From Singulisphaera sp. GP187 (GTDB lineage Bacteria; Planctomycetota; Planctomycetia; Isosphaerales; Isosphaeraceae): 64,000 bases of DNA. A program made the position numbers and the translations under genes. Below are positions 61,284 through 64,000 of the stretch, in pieces. The notes beneath the pieces were generated by a model, which made no database searches, was not told the DNA's origin, and worked only from the letters and a program-made list of their open reading frames with translations. The first letter of the stretch is position 1. Each line of letters begins with the position of its first letter. The stretch covers positions 682,001 to 746,000 of the forward strand of contig NZ_FSRB01000003.1 in the NCBI RefSeq assembly GCF_900129635.1. The letters run 5' to 3'.

Positions 61284-62471
61284 TCAGGGTTGCGTGTCGG
61301 CCGGGGCGAGGCGGACCGTCGTGATCCCGGCCGCGCCGAGGACTTCAAATGCGGTTTGTACGGCGGAGAATGGCTCGTCGGCAGGGACTTGCAACAGGAT
61401 CCAGGTGGCCGGATCGACCGTGCTCGCCTGCTTCAGCGCTTCGATAAGCTCCTGGTCGGTCTTCGGCTTGCCGTCGAGCGTGTACTGACCTTGGTGGACC
61501 GTCACAGTCCTGCGTCCCGGCTTGCTCTCTCCCCCTTTCACGAGCGGGCCAACGTCTTCCCCTTCCGGAGCAAACGCCACTCCCTCGCGAACGGCGAAGA
61601 AACCGTAAGCGCGATCGAGCATCGTCAGGGTTCCCGCCAAGGCCCCTTTGCCCTCGGTCCAGAGCAGTCCCTCGAAGTCCTGCCGGGTGCGCGGATAGGT
61701 GATCGTGAAGCTGATCTTGTGCGAGACATCGGCGGCCACCTGGCCGCTGACCGCGTAAGAAGTTCCGTTCAGGTCCGAGCGAAACCGACCTGTGACGACG
61801 CCCGCCGGGTCCACTTTGAGGTCGAGCGTACCCGCCCACTGCCCATTGGCGAACAGCCGGAAACGACCCGCGAAGTCGCTCGAGAGCACGCTTCGGCCGA
61901 GCGATGGCCGGGAGCGATCGACAACCGCCGGGGCCAGCGGTTTGCTCAAGGTATAAAGCTTGGCATCGCCGAGCGCAACGAGCCGTGAGCCTTCTTTTCC
62001 TGGCCCCGCGGGCTCGAACCGGAGGTCGCCGCCTTGCCCCTCAGGAACCACCTGGCCGCTGTCGAGGTCAAACTCGAAGCCGACGAACAGGAGGATTTCC
62101 TTGCCGCGGGCCAGTCGTGTCGAAAGGTTCCCTGATTCAAACGTGTCGAATCGTTCAATCGTCAAGACCGAGAGCGGCGGGCCCGAACCGGTGGCCGGCT
62201 TGCGAAGCGCGGGGGACACGAGCAGACGGGCCAGATTGCCCTGACCGGTCCGAACGATCAGCAGGGCGGAACGCGAGTCACGGAGCACGTTGGTGAGTGC
62301 GTCGATCTCGCCGATCGTCAGGCTCGATTGCGGTTTCACATCCTTGCTTGTCGGGATCTCGGCAAGCGTTTTCCCCTCGATCCGGTCGAATTCTTCCCCC
62401 CGGGTCGAATCCGCGGGAAGCAACCCCAGGAGCACGAGACAGGCCCAAGCGACTGGTCGGAATCGAAACAT
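61284..62471 (-). CDS. Exported hypothetical protein with an ExbD/TolR-like C-terminal domain
   Basis: The 395-residue protein has a signal peptide (AWACLVLLGLLPADSTRGEE) and several beta-rich segments (SSDFAGRFRLFANGQWAGTL, VVTGRFRSDLNGTSYAVSGQ). The C-terminal 75 residues (VTVHQGQYTLDGKPKTDQEL, LLQVPADEPFSAVQTAFEVL, AAGITTVRLAP) follow the pattern of the periplasmic ExbD/TolR domain. No ExbB/TolQ gene is nearby. It precedes the DUF6807 gene by 39 bases on the same strand, so the two may be co-transcribed. Function unknown. Confidence 0.72.
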   Translation of the reverse strand: MFRFRPVAWACLVLLGLLPADSTRGEEFDRIEGKTLAEIPTSKDVKPQSSLTIGEIDALTNVLRDSRSALLIVRTGQGNLARLLVSPALRKPATGSGPPLSVLTIERFDTFESGNLSTRLARGKEILLFVGFEFDLDSGQVVPEGQGGDLRFEPAGPGKEGSRLVALGDAKLYTLSKPLAPAVVDRSRPSLGRSVLSSDFAGRFRLFANGQWAGTLDLKVDPAGVVTGRFRSDLNGTSYAVSGQVAADVSHKISFTITYPRTRQDFEGLLWTEGKGALAGTLTMLDRAYGFFAVREGVAFAPEGEDVGPLVKGGESKPGRRTVTVHQGQYTLDGKPKTDQELIEALKQASTVDPATWILLQVPADEPFSAVQTAFEVLGAAGITTVRLAPADTQP

Positions 62472-62734
62472 GAAGAAAAACTCCGTGGCGCCCGATCGAA
62501 ACCCGTCGAGGCCCGCAACCCCGCCAACCCCATACGCTCATGACGCCCGCGGCTCCGTTCAACGCCAGGAGCCGCCGCCCGATCGGGGCGGATTCAATGA
62601 TTGACGGCATGCTCTTCCAAGTCAATGAGGGGGGATCCGCACCCGGCTTGCCGGATCGAGTCCTCAGGCGATAATGGGAGGCGTCTCGGCCGATCATTCC
62701 GGGATCCATTGCCATTGCAAGATGAAAGCGACCG

Positions 62735-63916
62735 ATGCTTCTGCCGCTGGAACGCAACCCAAGGTATCAGCTCCTCGACGTTTGGCGTGGCCTCGCCTGC
62801 CTGATGGTCGTGCTCCATCACGCCGGCTTCGCAGTGCTCCTCGAGAACGGGAGCCGGGCAGGGGGGTGGGAGGCTTGGCTGAGGTGGGCGACGGTTTCCC
62901 TGCTCTGGCGGATGAATCTGGGGGTCGCGCTCTTCTTCGTCATCAGCGGCTACTGCATCGGGGCGAGCGTCGACGCAACCCGCCGGCGCGGGCTGGGGTC
63001 GCTTGCCTTTCTGGGCCGGCGGATCTGGCGAATCTATCCCCCGTACTGGGCCGCCCTCCTCGGGTTCGTGGCCCTGATCGGCGGCCTCAATGCGCTCGGA
63101 CTGGAACGGCTCACCCATGGCGATGGTGCGCACGCCCTCCAACTCGACGCCCCCACCGCGCTGAACGCAACCCAGTGGGTCGGCAACCTGACCCTCACCG
63201 AGGAGTGGCGGCCCCTGGTCTGGCATCCCCCCGAGCGCCGGGTGTTCACCCGGGTCGCCTGGTCGCTCTGCTACGAAGAGCAGTTCTATTTCGTCTGCTT
63301 CTGCATCCTCTTGATCGCCCCCAGGCGACTCTACGGCGCCTTGGCCGTGGTCACGGTCTGCGCGGTCCTGCTCCGGGTGGTGGCGGCCGACATCGGCCGG
63401 TACTCTCAGATCGAAGGGGCGTTCCCGACGCTCTGGCACGAGTTCGCCGTCGGCCTGGCGGTCTACTGGCGGCTCAACGTCCCGGCCTCGGTCGGGGCGA
63501 AGCGCGGAGTCGAGCTCGGGCTCGCCCTGCTCGCCGTCGCCGGTGCCTTTGGTGGATTGTCGACCCCTGTCCCTTACTCCACCGCGGCCACCGGCCTCTT
63601 CGGTCTTGCCTTGATCGCACTCCGTGGCTGGGACGAGCGTGCCATTGCGCTCGGTTGGCTCCGGCCGTTACGCGCCTGCGGCAAGCGGTGCTACAGCATC
63701 TACCTGGTCCACCTCCCGGTCTGTACGGTCGGCAACCTCTGGCTCCACGAGCAAGGCTTGACTGGCTTCTGGATGCGCGTCCTGGTGATGATCCCGGTCG
63801 TCTCCGCCGCCTCGGTCGCGGTCAGCTGGCTCTTCTTCTGGGGAGTCGAACGCCACTTCCTCAACCCGCCGATCGTCGCGCGTGACCCGCTCGGCAAACC
63901 GCGGCAAACGCTCTGA
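62735..63916 (+). CDS. OafA-type membrane acyltransferase
   Basis: The 393-residue integral membrane protein belongs to acyltransferase family 3: the catalytic histidine in LMVVLHHAGFAVLL, LFFVISGYCIGASV, RRIWRIYPPYWAALLGFVAL, SLCYEEQFYFVCFCILLIA and IYLVHLPVCTVGNLWL. About ten membrane segments are expected. These enzymes acetylate or acylate extracellular polysaccharide, lipid A or peptidoglycan. Start ATG 62735; the 263 bases upstream hold no supported gene. The remaining 84 bases of the window after the stop hold nothing I can call. Confidence 0.88.
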   Translation: MLLPLERNPRYQLLDVWRGLACLMVVLHHAGFAVLLENGSRAGGWEAWLRWATVSLLWRMNLGVALFFVISGYCIGASVDATRRRGLGSLAFLGRRIWRIYPPYWAALLGFVALIGGLNALGLERLTHGDGAHALQLDAPTALNATQWVGNLTLTEEWRPLVWHPPERRVFTRVAWSLCYEEQFYFVCFCILLIAPRRLYGALAVVTVCAVLLRVVAADIGRYSQIEGAFPTLWHEFAVGLAVYWRLNVPASVGAKRGVELGLALLAVAGAFGGLSTPVPYSTAATGLFGLALIALRGWDERAIALGWLRPLRACGKRCYSIYLVHLPVCTVGNLWLHEQGLTGFWMRVLVMIPVVSAASVAVSWLFFWGVERHFLNPPIVARDPLGKPRQTL

Positions 63917-64000
63917 CGACAACAGATCATCTCTCGTTTTCGGCTGATGCTCGCTCGGACGGTTCAGAATCTCCCGTCCGTCGCACGTGGAGAACGGATC

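Overview
The window reads as a high-GC chromosome segment of a planctomycete, most likely Isosphaeraceae-like. The phylum is supported by several near-diagnostic families: a PSCyt1/DUF1549/DUF1553 protein paired with a DUF1501 protein, TIGR03000 and TIGR03067 domain proteins, an LEPR-XLL surface motif, an ECF sigma factor with a long C-terminal extension, a formylglycine-type sulfatase, and archaeal-type C1 genes. The genus is not determinable from the sequence alone.

Bases 1-9.4 kb hold a tetrahydromethanopterin (H4MPT)/methanofuran-linked C1 cluster: fhcB (3' part), fhcA, fhcD, an SPFH protein, an SdpI-like membrane protein, fhcC, mch, a RimK-like ATP-grasp ligase, a CitG-like protein and a 6-pyruvoyl-tetrahydropterin synthase-like protein. 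After an ankyrin protein and a sigma factor, 12.1-15.6 kb carries a second C1 block that looks like (methano/methylo)furan biosynthesis: a HisA-like protein on the minus strand, then an ATP-grasp ligase, a hydantoinase-fold protein and an amino-acid-kinase-like protein on the plus strand. fae and mtdA/mtdB are not in the window.

Bases 15.8-42 kb are mostly single genes and short pairs: methyltransferases, a GDPD-like phosphodiesterase, an ICMT-like protein, the DUF1553/DUF1501 pair, FKBP, a ceramidase-like hydrolase, a tandem gamma-carbonic-anhydrase-like protein with complementary zinc-ligand loss, LarA-like, D-serine dehydratase/D-threonine aldolase-like and M20 enzymes, RNase D and a sugar epimerase. 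A decayed gene lies at 27.64-28.03 kb.

Bases 40.3-48.9 kb form a urea uptake and hydrolysis locus: a divergent porin, a urea transporter, then ureA, ureB, ureC, ureE, ureF, ureG and ureD. It runs from the outer membrane to the nickel chaperones.

Bases 48.9-64 kb are accessory: a sulfatase, a plant-type acyl-ACP desaturase, overlapping SPFH genes, an ABC-2 permease without a visible ATPase, secreted hypotheticals, a DUF6807/PmoA-family protein and an OafA-type acyltransferase. This region contains two copies of a small inverted-repeat element. One copy has an 8-bp target duplication and is itself interrupted by a second element with 20-bp terminal repeats and a 7-bp target duplication. Other palindromic repeats lie at 6972-7050, 39390-39569 and 60214-60275. 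I saw no rRNA, tRNA, CRISPR array or complete insertion sequence.
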